Source of the DNA: Candidatus Hodarchaeum mangrovi
Lineage (GTDB): Archaea; Asgardarchaeota; Heimdallarchaeia; Hodarchaeales; Hodarchaeaceae
DNA length: 56,250 nt
Assembly (NCBI GenBank): GCA_016839515.1
Contig: JAEOUE010000054.1
Coordinates: 1-56,250 of the forward strand
Direction of reading: 5' to 3'
The translations under genes were made by a program, and so were the position numbers. Under the pieces are notes generated by a model. That model was not told the origin of the DNA. It searched no databases and saw only the letters and a list, made by a program, of their open reading frames with translations. This document shows, one piece after another, positions 27,366 to 36,758 of this stretch. How positions within the stretch are numbered: position 1 is the stretch's first letter; each line of letters begins with the position of its first letter.

Positions 27366-27713
27366 CTACCTATCTGAAGAGAGAGTCATAGTACTGCTCT
27401 CTCGCTTAACTAATGCAACTATAATAATTTCTGAATCATAATCAGGTATAATCTCAACATCTCCAACTTCTAATTCAAGTCTTATTGATCTAGCGATTTC
27501 ACGTGAGATTTCTTGTGATATTGCTCTAACTTTTCCTACTAATGAAGCTACATGAGCTGCTACACGCTCAGTATCTTCAGAAGGAAGACTTGATTGAAGA
27601 GGTAAACCGTCAGTATCTGTTAGCACTGCTCCATAAACACCTTTATGCTTTCCTACCGATTCTATAACCTTTTCTAACGCTTGATGGGATAGATATCCTG
27701 CTCCTTGGGACAT
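27366..27713 (-). CDS. roadblock/LC7 domain protein (tandem paralogue)
   Basis: A roadblock/LC7 domain with YGAVLTDTDGLPLQSSLP, EDTERVAAHVASLVGKV, and strands around IRLELEVGDVEIIP and IIIVALV. I use the ATG at 27713 (MSQGAGYL), which gives 115 residues, the normal domain size. The frame is open for 23 more codons upstream, but that part is basic and unlike the family. The C terminus is a Ser/Thr-rich tail. Co-transcribed with the next roadblock gene. Confidence 0.87.
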   Translation of the reverse strand: MSQGAGYLSHQALEKVIESVGKHKGVYGAVLTDTDGLPLQSSLPSEDTERVAAHVASLVGKVRAISQEISREIARSIRLELEVGDVEIIPDYDSEIIIVALVKRESSTMTLSSDR

Positions 27714-27782
27714 TATATTTTCGACTCTTTTTTCATGAATTTTTATTTGTTTTAATAGTTTAAAATATCGTTGGAACCACAT

Positions 27783-28231
27783 TCAATTAATAATAGGGTT
27801 CTAAACGCAACCTACTAAAGTTATATTATGTTTTAGTCTATAAATGACTTTCTAATACGATTTTTTAAAAGATTCCTATCTTTTAATATATATAAGTCTT
27901 TTCAATCTTATTTAATAAATGAAACTTTGAAATAATAGCTTATTTTAATAAATAAATGAGTTTTTATAAGAATTCTTTAAGCGAATAACAAGTATAAAGA
28001 CCTAGTTACTAATCAATAGCCTTTATAGGAGATATTAAAGGTTGATATCTTTTAGTGGAAACAATAGAACTTGAATTCATGACAAAATATCAATATTGCT
28101 AAGACTGTATCAATAAATGCTTTTCTTCAACAAAGTTTTATTAGATTATCGAAAATCTTCTCTAGTTCCACATTGAGAAACCTTATATTCATTATCCTAT
28201 TAGGTCTGGTTAGTAGTGTAAAAAGGAGCCA
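27783..28231. other. intergenic region between roadblock pair and HTH gene
   Basis: No coding region seen. A strong TATA-like TTTTAATATATATAAG occurs at 27881-27896, readable on both strands. On the minus strand it is about 170 bases from the roadblock start, and on the plus strand it is about 340 bases from the HTH gene. An AAGGAG ribosome site for the HTH gene is at 28223-28228. Nothing else recognised. Confidence 0.45.
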
Positions 28232-28237
28232 TTGGAA

Positions 28238-28657
28238 GTGGGCTCAGAAAAAGAAAGAAACCAACTTTCATCAACTGATAAAATTGATTTGATTTTAGAA
28301 ACAGTCATTTCTCTTAAAAAAGATGTAGATATGCTTGATAGTCGGATCTCAAGAATTGAAAACAATTTTAATCTTCCTAAGCTGGATAGTAATGAAGAAG
28401 AATCCAAAAGATCTGCTAATGTAATATTTCGTAGCTTTGAGGAGTTGGACGATCATCTTAAGAGAACATATCAAGTTATTGCTGATGAAAATAAACCTAT
28501 GACCGCCTCAGAAGTAGCAGAAAGAATGGGGCGTAGTCGAAGTACAACTAGCTATCATCTGAACCAATTAGAAAAGCTTAACTTTTTGGAGAAAGTACCA
28601 GCACCTGAAGGAAAAGCACGTCACGTTTTTTTCCAAGCAAAATTTGAAGATATATAA
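28238..28657 (+). CDS. winged-helix transcription regulator with coiled-coil N terminus
   Basis: About 139 residues. The N-terminal half is a coiled coil (around 15-50) likely to dimerise. The C-terminal half is a winged helix of the TrmB/ArsR type: MTASEVAERMGRSRSTTSYHL is the helix-turn-helix, followed by the LEKLNFLEKV wing region. The GTG at 28238 is preferred because AAGGAG (28223-28228) is 9 bases away; the in-frame TTG at 28232 would be only 3 bases away. It converges on the Rab-like GTPase gene. Target unknown. Confidence 0.85.
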   Translation: MGSEKERNQLSSTDKIDLILETVISLKKDVDMLDSRISRIENNFNLPKLDSNEEESKRSANVIFRSFEELDDHLKRTYQVIADENKPMTASEVAERMGRSRSTTSYHLNQLEKLNFLEKVPAPEGKARHVFFQAKFEDI

Positions 28658-28683
28658 TGTAAAAGAAAAAATTGGGAAGGGCT

Positions 28684-29220
28684 TTATTTTTTAGTATACT
28701 CCAAAATTTGCTTTCCAAGTTCGTTGAATGCTTCTTCAACGCCAGTTCCAGACTTTGCACTTGTTTCTAGGAATTTTATTCCTAGTTTAGTTGCAAGAGA
28801 TTTACCTTCTTCAGTAGAGACAGCTTCTGCTCCTTCCTCACGAAGGTCAATTTTATTAGCAAGCAAAACCACTGGTACCTTTTGATCGCGTCCCGAATGG
28901 GACCACATGTCATTTAACCATTTCTCAATATTTTGAAAGGTTAGTCTACGAGTGACATCATAAACTAACACTCCACCAAATATTTTAGTGTAGTAAGCTT
29001 TAACAACATCTTTGAAGACAGGTTGACCAGCTAAATCCCATATTTGCCAACGAATGTGGGTATTTTTAATTTCAGTATCATAAAGCGCAAAGTCAGCACC
29101 CATAGTACTCATATAATCTGTACTGAATCCTTCACCTAAGTACCTTTTCCGGAGGGAAGTTTTACCAACTGCACCATCTCCAATTAAAACAATTTTCCAT
29201 AATCGTCGATCTTCACTCAT
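28684..29220 (-). CDS. Rab/Ras-like small GTPase
   Basis: About 178 residues, a canonical Ras-superfamily G domain: GDGAVGKT P-loop, switch I Thr in YMSTMG, WDLAGQ (G3), NKID (G4) and ETSAK (G5). Sequence around the switch regions is Rab/Ras-like rather than Arf-like. The C terminus EYTKK has no cysteine, so it cannot be prenylated in the eukaryotic way. The ATG at 29220 is chosen because GGTGA lies just upstream. It is co-transcribed with the 244-residue gene upstream (19-base gap), which may encode its regulator or effector. Confidence 0.94.
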   Translation of the reverse strand: MSEDRRLWKIVLIGDGAVGKTSLRKRYLGEGFSTDYMSTMGADFALYDTEIKNTHIRWQIWDLAGQPVFKDVVKAYYTKIFGGVLVYDVTRRLTFQNIEKWLNDMWSHSGRDQKVPVVLLANKIDLREEGAEAVSTEEGKSLATKLGIKFLETSAKSGTGVEEAFNELGKQILEYTKK

Positions 29221-29239
29221 TTTCTTCACCAATTTAAAT

Positions 29240-29974
29240 TTATTTAGGTAATTTTAGAGAAATTAATGTGTCTTTTACCCAATTTGTAAAAGTAACAGTT
29301 TTATTTAGGATTTTATCCACTTGAATCTTATAATCATTTGCTGCAGCTTCAGTTGGAATAATTAAGAAAGCATCTTTGTTTTCAATCGGTTGCAATCGAA
29401 CCATTGGTTTTTCTAATTTTGAAGCGTCATCTGCGGCTGCTAATTCTAATTCTAAAAGAAATAGGAATTCCTGTGCTTTAATGTCATTAAAACCATATTT
29501 AACCATATTGTCATTCGGTTTTAGGTCAAGGAGAATTCGACTCCATTCAGATATCCAATATTCATCTGTGAACCAATGTTCTAAATACTCTCCTGTACGA
29601 GCTCTAATTTCACTTAGTACGACCATATATCGAATCATACCCTCACGAACCCGTTTCATGAGCTTTAACCCAGGAACATCATATAATTCATTGAATTTTG
29701 CTCTTTCTTCGCTCAAAATGACCATTATTTTTACAATTTCCTCAAGTTCTTTATCAGTGGCTATGGGAACATATTTTGAGACTTTTTCAAGCCATTTAAT
29801 AGTGGAATTCACCTCTTCTGAAGATGCCTCTTTACCCCTGATAAGGGCTAGTGTCCGTTGAACTAACCCTTTATTCCTTATTAATTCCATTCTATCTTTC
29901 TTAGGATCCATTCTACGACGTTGTAACATTTCTTCAACTTTTATTGTTGCATACATATCATGTTGGCGTTCCAA
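29240..29974 (-). CDS. uncharacterised helical protein, Rab-like GTPase operon partner
   Basis: Family not recognised. The 244 residues are mostly helical, with a basic N terminus (LQRRRMDPKKDR) and a repeated R/K plus apolar pattern. The segment LKLMKRVREGMIRYMVVLSEIR (first 20 at about 104-123) is a long amphipathic helix. The last 50 residues contain strands (AFLIIP) and another helix. No Cys/His cluster or catalytic motif. The TTG start has GGAGTGA 6 bases upstream. Being directly upstream of the Rab-like GTPase in one transcription unit, it is a candidate regulator or effector (inference). Confidence 0.78.
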   Translation of the reverse strand: MERQHDMYATIKVEEMLQRRRMDPKKDRMELIRNKGLVQRTLALIRGKEASSEEVNSTIKWLEKVSKYVPIATDKELEEIVKIMVILSEERAKFNELYDVPGLKLMKRVREGMIRYMVVLSEIRARTGEYLEHWFTDEYWISEWSRILLDLKPNDNMVKYGFNDIKAQEFLFLLELELAAADDASKLEKPMVRLQPIENKDAFLIIPTEAAANDYKIQVDKILNKTVTFTNWVKDTLISLKLPK

Positions 29975-30213
29975 ATTAATTCACTCCAGTAAATACAAGT
30001 TATAAAACATAATCCGAGAATTTTCTGATAATTTTATCTAAATCAGTATATTTAAATTACTTATTCATTTTAAAACAAATAAACATATATATTATTTGAT
30101 ATCGACGTAATGTGTTCTACAAATTTCGGTTCTTATGTTTTTTGTGCAAAAAAAGAGAATTCTTCTAATCATGAATATAAAATTGAAATTCTGAACTAAC
30201 CACAATTCTCATA

Positions 30214-31902
30214 TCACTCGGGAGAAATTAATCTTACATATCCTAATTTTCTTAATTCTTCTAAGCATTGGAGTTCAATTATCTCATCTCTCTTGGTTAT
30301 TTTAGCAGCAGTTTCAGGAGAAAGTACATTAGATGTAAAAAGAGCTCTTGCTGTCGGTTTTAATTTTTCAGGGAGAGATAGAATTGCCAAAGCGTCATAT
30401 GCCTGTATTTGAACGTACTCAGGTGGTCTAGTGCAGGAACAAAGTAGATTTCCAGTTTTTGCTTCTATTTGATTTTTAAATTTATGTGGATTTAGACCTA
30501 ATTCAAGAAGAAAATTGTGGCGTGCATTATGTGTAGAAGTAAATTCTAGCATTAATAAGAACCTTATATCTTCATTCTCCAAAGAATTTTTTGCAAATTC
30601 TTTGAAAAGCTCTTCAGGATCGCCATGAAGGAGATCTTTTTGAGTTCCATAGCTTAATATTTTAGTCCGAAGGTTTTCAGAAACAGTATGGATATCAAAA
30701 ATATAAAACTCAAATATCTGTTCAACAAGTTCGCGTGCTTTTGAAAATCCTCCTATTCTCCCTGTTTTTGAAAAATCAATTATAGAATCCTTAAATTCTT
30801 TTTCAAACTTCTGAATACAATCAGAAAGGAGTGTCACCAACTGGTCATTTTCAATCGGAGTATAAAGGATTCCTAATACCATTTTACCTTTCCTTAAATA
30901 GATTTTTACATTTCCATTATCAATGAAATGGAGATCTCCTCGTCTTCCTGCTGTTTCAGATACCATTTGGGCGATACTCATCATAGCAGCTGTGATTAAG
31001 GCTGGATTCTTCATTTCATCCTCAGCTTTTCCAAAAAAGTAATAATACATTGTAGCTCCTGAAACAGTATCAGTGAAGAATAATGCAATTGGGCTTTCCT
31101 CACCGTCTCGTTTTATGTCTGGTTGTACTCTACTTGAGGCTGTAAATTCTTGAAATAAATCATTTATTTCATTAAATATCTCATTCACTGTTGAATCAGG
31201 ATTTTCAATCTGAAAAATACCTTCATTACTAAAATTATTCAATTCTTCTAACCAAGGTATTAAATACCAAATTGGTTGCCTAATTTTTTTCTCTAAGTCT
31301 TCTCTAAACCGATCAAGTTTTGTTAGTAGTAGAGGGGGTTTTATTTTATTAAATAAAAGTAGAGTTGGTTTAGTGAGAAAATTAAAGAAATTTTGGATTG
31401 CAGAACGGGTTAAGCTAACCTCAGGATACTTTTCAGTAGTCATAATCCAGATCATGTCGCTTTCGAGGATGGCATTCATACTGATTGAATTTTCCTCAAT
31501 ACTTACAGGTAATAGAAAGATTAAAAGATCTATTGTATTTCGGAAAAAAAGAGCATTTTTTCGATACTCTAATCTTTTCTTTTGATCTGGTAAAGTAATA
31601 AGGCATCCAGAAGATGGAAGAATCCTCAAAAATGATCCCTGATCTTGATCTTCAAATATCGATAGGGCTTCATTAACTAAAATATCATCAGAAATCTCAC
31701 TTAAAAAATCTGTGCTTGTAAAGGAAGATTTGCCATATTTATTTAATGAATATCTGAGCGTTTCGGGATCTAGGAAATCTACTATAAGAACCCTCATTCC
31801 TGGATTTATTTTGACATATGATAGGAAAACATTCAATGCAATAGTTTTTTTTCCGCAGCTAGAAGTACGAGAATAGATACTGATGACCTTTGGTAATGAC
31901 AA
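30214..31902 (-). CDS. MinD/ParA-like ATPase fused to longin-like domain
   Basis: Residues 1-about 250 resemble a SIMIBI (MinD/ParA) ATPase: a deviant P-loop SSCGKKT (14-20) followed by IALN, VDFLDPE (41-47) in the Walker A' position, and LLFNKIKPP (182-190). The usual leading Lys of the deviant Walker A is missing, so catalysis may be altered. Residues about 271-385 form a longin-like domain: PIALFFTD, an apolar helix, the strands LHFIDNGNVKIYL and MVLGILY, and a long helix. The C-terminal third (about 400-562) is helical with a possible winged helix near the end. No neighbour is close enough for an operon. Confidence 0.72.
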   Translation of the reverse strand: MSLPKVISIYSRTSSCGKKTIALNVFLSYVKINPGMRVLIVDFLDPETLRYSLNKYGKSSFTSTDFLSEISDDILVNEALSIFEDQDQGSFLRILPSSGCLITLPDQKKRLEYRKNALFFRNTIDLLIFLLPVSIEENSISMNAILESDMIWIMTTEKYPEVSLTRSAIQNFFNFLTKPTLLLFNKIKPPLLLTKLDRFREDLEKKIRQPIWYLIPWLEELNNFSNEGIFQIENPDSTVNEIFNEINDLFQEFTASSRVQPDIKRDGEESPIALFFTDTVSGATMYYYFFGKAEDEMKNPALITAAMMSIAQMVSETAGRRGDLHFIDNGNVKIYLRKGKMVLGILYTPIENDQLVTLLSDCIQKFEKEFKDSIIDFSKTGRIGGFSKARELVEQIFEFYIFDIHTVSENLRTKILSYGTQKDLLHGDPEELFKEFAKNSLENEDIRFLLMLEFTSTHNARHNFLLELGLNPHKFKNQIEAKTGNLLCSCTRPPEYVQIQAYDALAILSLPEKLKPTARALFTSNVLSPETAAKITKRDEIIELQCLEELRKLGYVRLISPE

Positions 31903-32502
31903 AGCTTTTCACCCAATTATTTTTTATTGTACAATTTAATGAGAATTAGATGTACACTCAATTTATAGTTTTATACTAAATCATTGTAATATTTATAAAA
32001 ATCTTCTCCTGTTTTACGTCCCAATTTTCCTATTTATACCATTTTCCCTAATAAGAGAGATTTGTGAAATTTAAGTCTAAATTCATTTGTTACATATTCG
32101 AAAATATTTAATGCTGTATCTAAGCTATTTAAATCTCCTAATGGTAGACAAGTAATCATCCTTAAGGCGAATCAGTCGATTTTTGATCTATTTGAGTTTT
32201 TTTGGAAATTAAAGGATTGTTAAAATAGAAATTGATAATTTTTACCTAGTATTTCATGTTCTTCTGAATATCATCATTCCCCTCTGAAAAATGATATTAA
32301 CAAAGAAATTTGATATGGAATATATAAAATCTATTAATCTGGCAAAAAACTTCCTGATTAAGTAAATAAAACTGTATTGATAGTAAAAATTAAAAAAATT
32401 CTATAAAGTCTGTTCTAAACATTATAAACGGAGTATAGAGAATTTATATCCATTATATTTAGTGCATTAAAATCCTTATTCTTCATTTGTTTAATATGCA
32501 GG
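31903..32502. other. intergenic region between MinD-longin and mptA genes
   Basis: About 600 AT-rich bases between two divergent genes. No coding frame, RNA gene or repeat could be supported. It should hold promoters for both flanking genes; no single TATA box stands out. Confidence 0.4.
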
Positions 32503-32517
32503 ATGATGTGTGGTAAT

Positions 32518-33318
32518 ATGTCCCAAGAGCTGCAAAATCAAACTCCAAATATTAAAATTTCATTAGATGAAGTTGGTGTGACTGATTTTAAAACCCAAAT
32601 CTCAATTACCCGGGGTTCAAGAATTTATCGGTATACCGTTACAGTAAGCGTGGTTATTAACCTACCTTCAAATCAAAAAGGTGCTCATTTATCACGCTTT
32701 GTTGAGACAATATCTGAAGTCTTAAGTAGTGAGATAGAAACGCACTATTCTCTTGAAGAAATGTCTATTCATGTTTTAAAAACACTTAATGATCGACATG
32801 AGTTTATTAAAGCCTCGATAAGTCTAGATTTTCTGTTTTTCACATCAAGAGTAACTCCAGTTACTAAAAAGCCGTCAAAAGAATATTATAAAGGAAAATT
32901 AATAACTTGGTGGGATAATAAAGAGATTGAACATGAATTATCTCTCGGAACCTTTGGTAATACCGTTTGTCCTCATGCTCTCTCCCGAAATTCCTCTCAA
33001 AGGACTCACATACAACGAGCGTATGCTGAAATTACTTTGAGAGGAAAAACTAAAGATATTCCTGATATGGAGGATTTAAGTAAGATCATTGATCAAAGTT
33101 TTTCTTCACCAACCTTTTCATTATTAAAATCTGAAGATGAACAATGGGTAGTAGAAAGAATGCACAGAAATCCATTATTTGTTGAGGATGTGACTCGTAA
33201 TCTATTAGAACTAGCCTCAAAACATTATTTAGAGAAAAATCTGAAGATAAAAGCACAAACCATTTCTCAAGAATCTATCCACAAACATAATGTAGTATCA
33301 CGTGGATCGATTCCTTAA
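32518..33318 (+). CDS. mptA: GTP cyclohydrolase IV (MptA/FolE2 family)
   Basis: Matches the COG1469 family, which converts GTP to 7,8-dihydro-D-neopterin 2',3'-cyclic phosphate in the archaeal methanopterin/folate route. Visible are ISLDEVGVTDFKTQI at the N terminus, LPSNQKGAHLSRF, the metal-site region GNTVCPHALS, and HIQRAYAEI. The residues NPLFVEDV and the following helix are typical of the C-terminal part. The ATG at 32518 (MSQELQN) is preferred since it matches the family's N terminus; an in-frame ATG is five codons upstream. Isolated gene. Confidence 0.9.
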   Translation: MSQELQNQTPNIKISLDEVGVTDFKTQISITRGSRIYRYTVTVSVVINLPSNQKGAHLSRFVETISEVLSSEIETHYSLEEMSIHVLKTLNDRHEFIKASISLDFLFFTSRVTPVTKKPSKEYYKGKLITWWDNKEIEHELSLGTFGNTVCPHALSRNSSQRTHIQRAYAEITLRGKTKDIPDMEDLSKIIDQSFSSPTFSLLKSEDEQWVVERMHRNPLFVEDVTRNLLELASKHYLEKNLKIKAQTISQESIHKHNVVSRGSIP

Positions 33319-33341
33319 AGTTTTTAGGTATTAATATTTCT

Positions 33342-34700
33342 TTAATTTTCATCTTTACCTCTTTCTCGGCCAACAAGATCACGAAATTTCTTAGCTGCTG
33401 CAAAAATTCCTATTCCACCAACAGAGAAGGCCTTTTTTCCCACAGTAAGTGCTAAATCCTTTTTCCCAACCTCTCCTCTTTTAATTTTATCTATATAATC
33501 TATAAGGTCTTCGTATGGAGGTAAAAAGTCAAATCTAATAATATCTGTTTCCCAATAACCCTTTCCTCTTTGCATCGTGTAAAAAAGCATTACAATGAGA
33601 AGGATTAATACCATAAAAGCCATTGTAATATCATGATACACTTCTGAAAGAGGTAGAGCTCCAAAAAGTAGTTCATACGCAGAAGCTAATCCACTTAAAA
33701 CTTGAAGTTGGATGAGATGAAAGCCTAAATAAAGCCCTAAATATATTAAAACAATCCCCTCTCCTCCGACAAAACCAATAAATCTTCCTATACGAAAAGG
33801 ATCCTCTTTTATTTTCCTTTTAGTGCCGGTTGTTTGGACGATTCCTTTTAATTTAACCCGACGAGAAATATTTTGTGCAGTATAAAGAAGAGAAAAAAGA
33901 ACAAAAATATAATCAAAACTAGAAACTACACTTTCTGTTCCACTCACTGAAGAAAGGAATATCAGTAATTGATTTGGGAGACTAATTATAAAGAATAAAC
34001 CTAAGATAGTATTAAAAACATCATCAGAATAGATATATCCATTGACCACAATAATTATGAGTATTGCAACTCCGGCTCCTATAAACCCTAAAACTAAATA
34101 ACTGAATCTTAATTCAGTAAATCCAATGTAAATCATTATCAAATTCCAAAACAAAGATAATATTGCAATTAATGACATCAATCCCGAAAAAATTGATTTT
34201 CTTTCAGAGATAGGTTTTCCTAGAAATAAGATACTACCTGTAAGTTTATTTGACATCATCCCCTTCGTAAAGGCAAAGGTAGCTAATGGTGCTAAAAACG
34301 CCCAACTAAGGAAAGCGAACAAAGGAAATGCTTGGGTTAATAATTCAGATACGAATTGAAAAGTATTATTATCTTGTGAAAGATAATATAAGATTTGAAC
34401 AATTAAAACGGTTATCAAAAGAATTAAAAATCTTAGTATTAGATTTAGCTTTTTAGAAAGCAATCCTGATATAATGAAGCCAATTGCAATACTAATTTGC
34501 AATAAAAACACAAAATCAACTGTAAGTAAACTGATAAATGGTATATCTTGTCCTTCGAAAACAACCACTCCAGTTGTAATGATTGAAGTTATAAACAAAA
34601 TTAAAGAAAAGAGAATAAATCTTCTAGAAATAAGAATCCTTACCCCTGAAAATAAAGTTGATTTTAAATAGTCCCAAAATGCTTTTTCAATATAACTCAA
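33342..34700 (-). CDS. polytopic membrane protein of unknown function
   Basis: Family not recognised. It has 452 residues with about ten strongly apolar helices between residues 20 and 380, short polar loops, and a basic stretch in the middle (around 285-305, TGTKRKIKEDPFR). The C-terminal 70 residues are cytosolic and charged, with KRGEVGKKD. No transporter signature seen. Convergent with mptA and divergent from the MazG gene. Confidence 0.78.
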   Translation of the reverse strand: MSYIEKAFWDYLKSTLFSGVRILISRRFILFSLILFITSIITTGVVVFEGQDIPFISLLTVDFVFLLQISIAIGFIISGLLSKKLNLILRFLILLITVLIVQILYYLSQDNNTFQFVSELLTQAFPLFAFLSWAFLAPLATFAFTKGMMSNKLTGSILFLGKPISERKSIFSGLMSLIAILSLFWNLIMIYIGFTELRFSYLVLGFIGAGVAILIIIVVNGYIYSDDVFNTILGLFFIISLPNQLLIFLSSVSGTESVVSSFDYIFVLFSLLYTAQNISRRVKLKGIVQTTGTKRKIKEDPFRIGRFIGFVGGEGIVLIYLGLYLGFHLIQLQVLSGLASAYELLFGALPLSEVYHDITMAFMVLILLIVMLFYTMQRGKGYWETDIIRFDFLPPYEDLIDYIDKIKRGEVGKKDLALTVGKKAFSVGGIGIFAAAKKFRDLVGRERGKDEN

Positions 34701-34843
34701 CTCAAAAACCTCTTAAGAATTTGATCAATACAGCATTATGGTACAACCTAATAATTTAGTTTAAAATCTCTTCGATCTCATCAGAAGCTATCGATTTTAG
34801 TTAAATTAACACAGTATAAAATGAATTAACAAAGGTGATTTTG

Positions 34844-35143
34844 ATGGAATTACAGAGTCTAGCAAAGCAAGTTGACGATTATATTATTTCACATGGTGGA
34901 TATTGGGATCTTCCTTGGCTTCTTGCAGCCATTACTGAAGAACTAGGTGAACTTGCAAGAGCTCTACAGGAGTATTTGAATGTCCGTAAGATTGATAAAA
35001 AGCGGCAGCTAGAATTCCCTTTACAACTTGTTAAAAATGAATGTGGGGATCTCTTGTTTTCATTATTTTGTTTGACCAATTTCCTCGAAATTGATTTGGG
35101 AAAAGCACTATTAGAAACATTAGACAAGTACTCCTCACGTTAA
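34844..35143 (+). CDS. MazG-like nucleotide pyrophosphohydrolase
   Basis: A 99-residue all-helical MazG-type protein. The metal-binding signature is present as EELGE, and about 45 residues later NECGD, matching E-E-x-x-E ... E-x-x-D. Such enzymes hydrolyse NTPs to NMP and pyrophosphate, removing aberrant nucleotides. The ATG at 34844 has GGTGAT 4-5 bases upstream; an in-frame upstream codon is less likely. The C terminus stops shortly after the last helix, as expected for the short form. Confidence 0.85.
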   Translation: MELQSLAKQVDDYIISHGGYWDLPWLLAAITEELGELARALQEYLNVRKIDKKRQLEFPLQLVKNECGDLLFSLFCLTNFLEIDLGKALLETLDKYSSR

Positions 35144-35281
35144 AAGACACTTTATATCCAATTATCCTAAATAAAGATTAAATCAAGGAGTTTGAAGATT
35201 TAGCATATTTTTACGATGCCTCGAGGCCTACTTATATAATAGTCTAAGCTTCCATTTAATTCCAGATAAATAAAAATCTAG

Positions 35282-36715
35282 ATGGTTAAAATGGTAAGTG
35301 CAGTTAAATTAATTGCTGGAATTTTTATTTTTTTGATAGGATTTCCAATATTCATCGGAGGTTCGGCAATCCTGCTAGTTGTTCCGGTATTTACCGATAA
35401 TCAAGGGTATTTTATGACTAGAAACATGCGGATTAGCGAAACTGGAGTTCAGGCAATAAGACTAGATATTCCTTTAGATACGGTGAATATTGGAGTACGA
35501 ATTGACCCCTCAAAATTCGTTACACTGAAGATGAATGCTTTCGATTCACTAGGAGATTCTGTTTTTGTGGGACTTTGTACTATGTCTAATGCAGAACAAT
35601 TCCTTTCTACCAGTATCTCTTATTTGTATATCACAAATTTTGAATATTTTGAAAATTGGGATCTTGGTGGTGAACCGTCCTATACTATTGAATATAGCAA
35701 AAGACCAAATGGTACAAATTGGCAGTTACCAAATGTGAGTTTTATATCGTGGCTTACAGGTGGAACTCTAGGAACTGAATTTATATGGAAACCTACTTAT
35801 GAGGATGTAACCAGCGGATCTATATCCCTAATTGCCATGAACGCGGATTTTGGTGCCTCTAACTCCATTGATATTACTTTCAGTGTAGGTGCTAGAGTCC
35901 CAATTATCAATGCAATTGGATGGATACTTGTTGTATTTGGTGGTTTATTCGGTTTACTCGGTATTATATTAATTTGGAGTGGTATTAGAACAAAAAGAAG
36001 ACATGAAAGGATACGATATTATCAAGGTGCCCCTACAAATATCGTTGAAGCTAAACCACGAGCTCAAACGGAATTTATGTTGCAATGTACAAACTGTGGT
36101 TCATTAAATGAACGAGATAGTGCTTTTTGTTCTCAATGTGGAGAGATATTACTCTCAGAGGATCAAAAAACAGTTAAAGAAGCGGTAAAGGACAAAGAAG
36201 CCATTACAGTCTACAAAGAACCTGTTGGTAATCGTCTCATCATTGCTGATTTTGGATCACGTTTTTGGGCTTTTTTAATTGACTGGGTAATTATCAGTTT
36301 AATAACTTCCACCTTAAGTTCGATACTATTCTTTGGATTCTGGGACTTTTGGGGTAATAGTTCTATTTCTATCTTTCCCTGGATCTTTTCTATAGGTCCT
36401 TCTTCTCTGTTATTCTTCATATACACCTTCTTGATGGAGTATTATTATGGACAAACTTTGGGAAAGATGGCCCTTAATCTAGAAGTAGTTTCTGAAAATA
36501 CAGGTGAGAAACCTCTAATAGGTGACTTGATAATCTCCTCATTAGGTAGAGCATTCTTTTTACCAATAGATCTTATCTTAGGTAGAATTATAAAGGATGA
36601 GTCTCAAATTCCTGATTTGAATCAACGATTAACTCAAAAATGGTCACGGACTGTTGTTATCAGACAACAAAAACAAAAAGAAAAAACCCCACAATTCATC
36701 TCAAGCAGATTTTAA
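35282..36715 (+). CDS. membrane protein with zinc ribbon and RDD domain
   Basis: Three parts are visible. An N-terminal membrane anchor (about 8-35) is followed by a roughly 180-residue beta-rich extracytoplasmic region, then a second span (about 207-230). A cytosolic zinc ribbon comes next (CTNCG, then CSQCG at about 268-286). The C-terminal RDD-type domain (about 310-460) begins with RFWAFLIDWVIISL, and has YYGQTLGKMALNLEV and SLGRAFFLP. RDD proteins are thought to be small transport or membrane-chaperone units; function here is unknown. A T tract follows the gene. Confidence 0.8.
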   Translation: MVKMVSAVKLIAGIFIFLIGFPIFIGGSAILLVVPVFTDNQGYFMTRNMRISETGVQAIRLDIPLDTVNIGVRIDPSKFVTLKMNAFDSLGDSVFVGLCTMSNAEQFLSTSISYLYITNFEYFENWDLGGEPSYTIEYSKRPNGTNWQLPNVSFISWLTGGTLGTEFIWKPTYEDVTSGSISLIAMNADFGASNSIDITFSVGARVPIINAIGWILVVFGGLFGLLGIILIWSGIRTKRRHERIRYYQGAPTNIVEAKPRAQTEFMLQCTNCGSLNERDSAFCSQCGEILLSEDQKTVKEAVKDKEAITVYKEPVGNRLIIADFGSRFWAFLIDWVIISLITSTLSSILFFGFWDFWGNSSISIFPWIFSIGPSSLLFFIYTFLMEYYYGQTLGKMALNLEVVSENTGEKPLIGDLIISSLGRAFFLPIDLILGRIIKDESQIPDLNQRLTQKWSRTVVIRQQKQKEKTPQFISSRF

Positions 36716-36719
36716 TGTC

Positions 36720-36733
36720 TGCTCTTTTTTTTT
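36720..36733 (+). terminator. T-tract terminator after the RDD protein gene
   Basis: A run of nine T residues right after a CTGC stretch, 10 bases past the stop codon, fits an archaeal T-tract terminator. It also lies in the convergent gap to the Nudix gene. Confidence 0.5.
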
Positions 36734-36758
36734 AACCTATTAATTTCTCCATATCCTA

